Source of the DNA: Lachnospiraceae bacterium
GTDB lineage: Bacteria; Bacillota_A; Clostridia; Lachnospirales; Lachnospiraceae
Reading direction: 5' to 3'
Assembly: GCA_017523185.1 (NCBI GenBank)
Contig: JAFWXB010000337.1
Span: 1-5,854, forward strand
DNA: 5,854 nt
The first letter of the stretch is position 1; every line of letters begins with the position of its first letter. Below, one piece after another: positions 5,611 to 5,854 of this stretch. The notes under the pieces are model-generated. The model did not search any database and was not told the DNA's origin. It saw only the letters and a list, made by a program, of their open reading frames with translations. Position numbers and translations under genes: made by a program.

Positions 5611-5752
5611 CAAATAATAAGGAGTTAGACTTGATTTTTTACTTAAATATGTGTATCGTAAAATTAAAAAGATTATAAGTAATTATTATGAAAGAAATAC
5701 TTACTACTATTCACATTATTTATAAATAGTAAGTTTATATTTGTAAAATATT
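5611..5752 (+). other. Leader region between the palindromic element and the MerR gene
   Basis: An AAGGAG (5619-5624) stands 6 nt before a TTG that opens a 15-codon reading frame ending at 5678 (MIFYLNMCIVKLKRL). A second short frame starts at the ATG in TTATTATG near 5688 and ends within about 14 codons. An inverted repeat ACTATT/AATAGT (5706-5711 with 5725-5730), extendable to ACTTACT/AGTAAGT with a 3-nt bulge, lies just before the MerR gene. It could be an operator or a weak hairpin. No firm promoter is visible. Confidence 0.35.
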
Positions 5753-5854
5753 ATGAAATTAGATGGCTATTATTCTTCCGGTGAATTTGCTCGTATGGCT
5801 AAAGTTTCTATAAGAACCATTCGTTTTTATGATAAACAAAATATTCTAAAACCC
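5753..5854 (+). CDS. MerR-family transcriptional regulator, first 34 residues (continues beyond the window)
   Basis: The visible residues form the winged helix-turn-helix start of a MerR regulator. GYYSSGEFARMAKVSIRTIRFYDKQNILKP carries the family pattern of helix 1, the recognition helix ending in RTIRFYDK, and the beginning of the wing after ILKP. MerR proteins bind as dimers between overspaced promoter elements and respond to an effector bound by the C-terminal domain, which is outside the window, so the effector is unknown. The ATG at 5753 is chosen because homology begins almost at once, but there is no ribosome binding site before it, only AT-rich sequence. Translation may therefore be weak, leaderless or coupled. 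Confidence 0.92.
   Translation, partial: MKLDGYYSSGEFARMAKVSIRTIRFYDKQNILKP

Noticed and set aside
5389..5628. 79-codon plus-strand open frame through the palindromic element
   Set aside because: It has no ribosome binding site and begins inside a terminator, and its residues are translations of hairpin arms. The inverted-repeat structure explains the openness better.

Overview
The window is very AT-rich and its genes have AGGAGG-type ribosome binding sites. Its gene content points to a low-GC Gram-positive bacterium of the class Clostridia, most likely Lachnospiraceae. The grounds are a Spo0A-type DNA-binding protein without a receiver domain, a PD-(D/E)XK transposase-family nuclease with GLEQ tandem repeats, a VanZ-like membrane protein and a methyl-accepting chemotaxis protein. 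The family assignment is inference from the protein sequences; no database was searched.

Layout. Positions 1-1167 (minus strand) hold the N-terminal 389 residues of a chemotaxis receptor that continues beyond the left edge; two perfect palindromes lie in its promoter region. After an AT-rich gap come a plus-strand tRNA-Glu (anticodon CTC), whose promoter is embedded in a 19-bp inverted repeat, and a symmetric terminator shared with the convergent galE (1645-2661, minus). Behind galE on the same strand lie a VanZ-like gene interrupted by an in-frame TAA (2803-3474) and a Rpn/PDDEXK_2-family nuclease gene (3569 to about 4651). The nuclease gene is divergent from a small plus-strand gene (4857-5324) encoding a Spo0A C-terminal-like DNA-binding domain fused to a cysteine-rich tail. 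The divergent spacer contains tandem 10-bp-spaced repeats resembling 0A boxes. A terminator follows, then a roughly 160-bp element of nested inverted repeats (5449-5610) with two mutually exclusive folds, and finally the first 34 codons of a MerR-family regulator at the right edge.

The genes do not form one pathway. galE is housekeeping sugar-nucleotide metabolism and the receptor is a sensory gene. The part from about 2800 to 5750 looks like accessory DNA: a degraded gene, a nuclease of mobile-element ancestry, an orphan regulator and a palindromic element. The best leads are the 5449-5610 element, the orphan Spo0A-like protein with its candidate self-binding sites, and the inverted repeat over the tRNA promoter.
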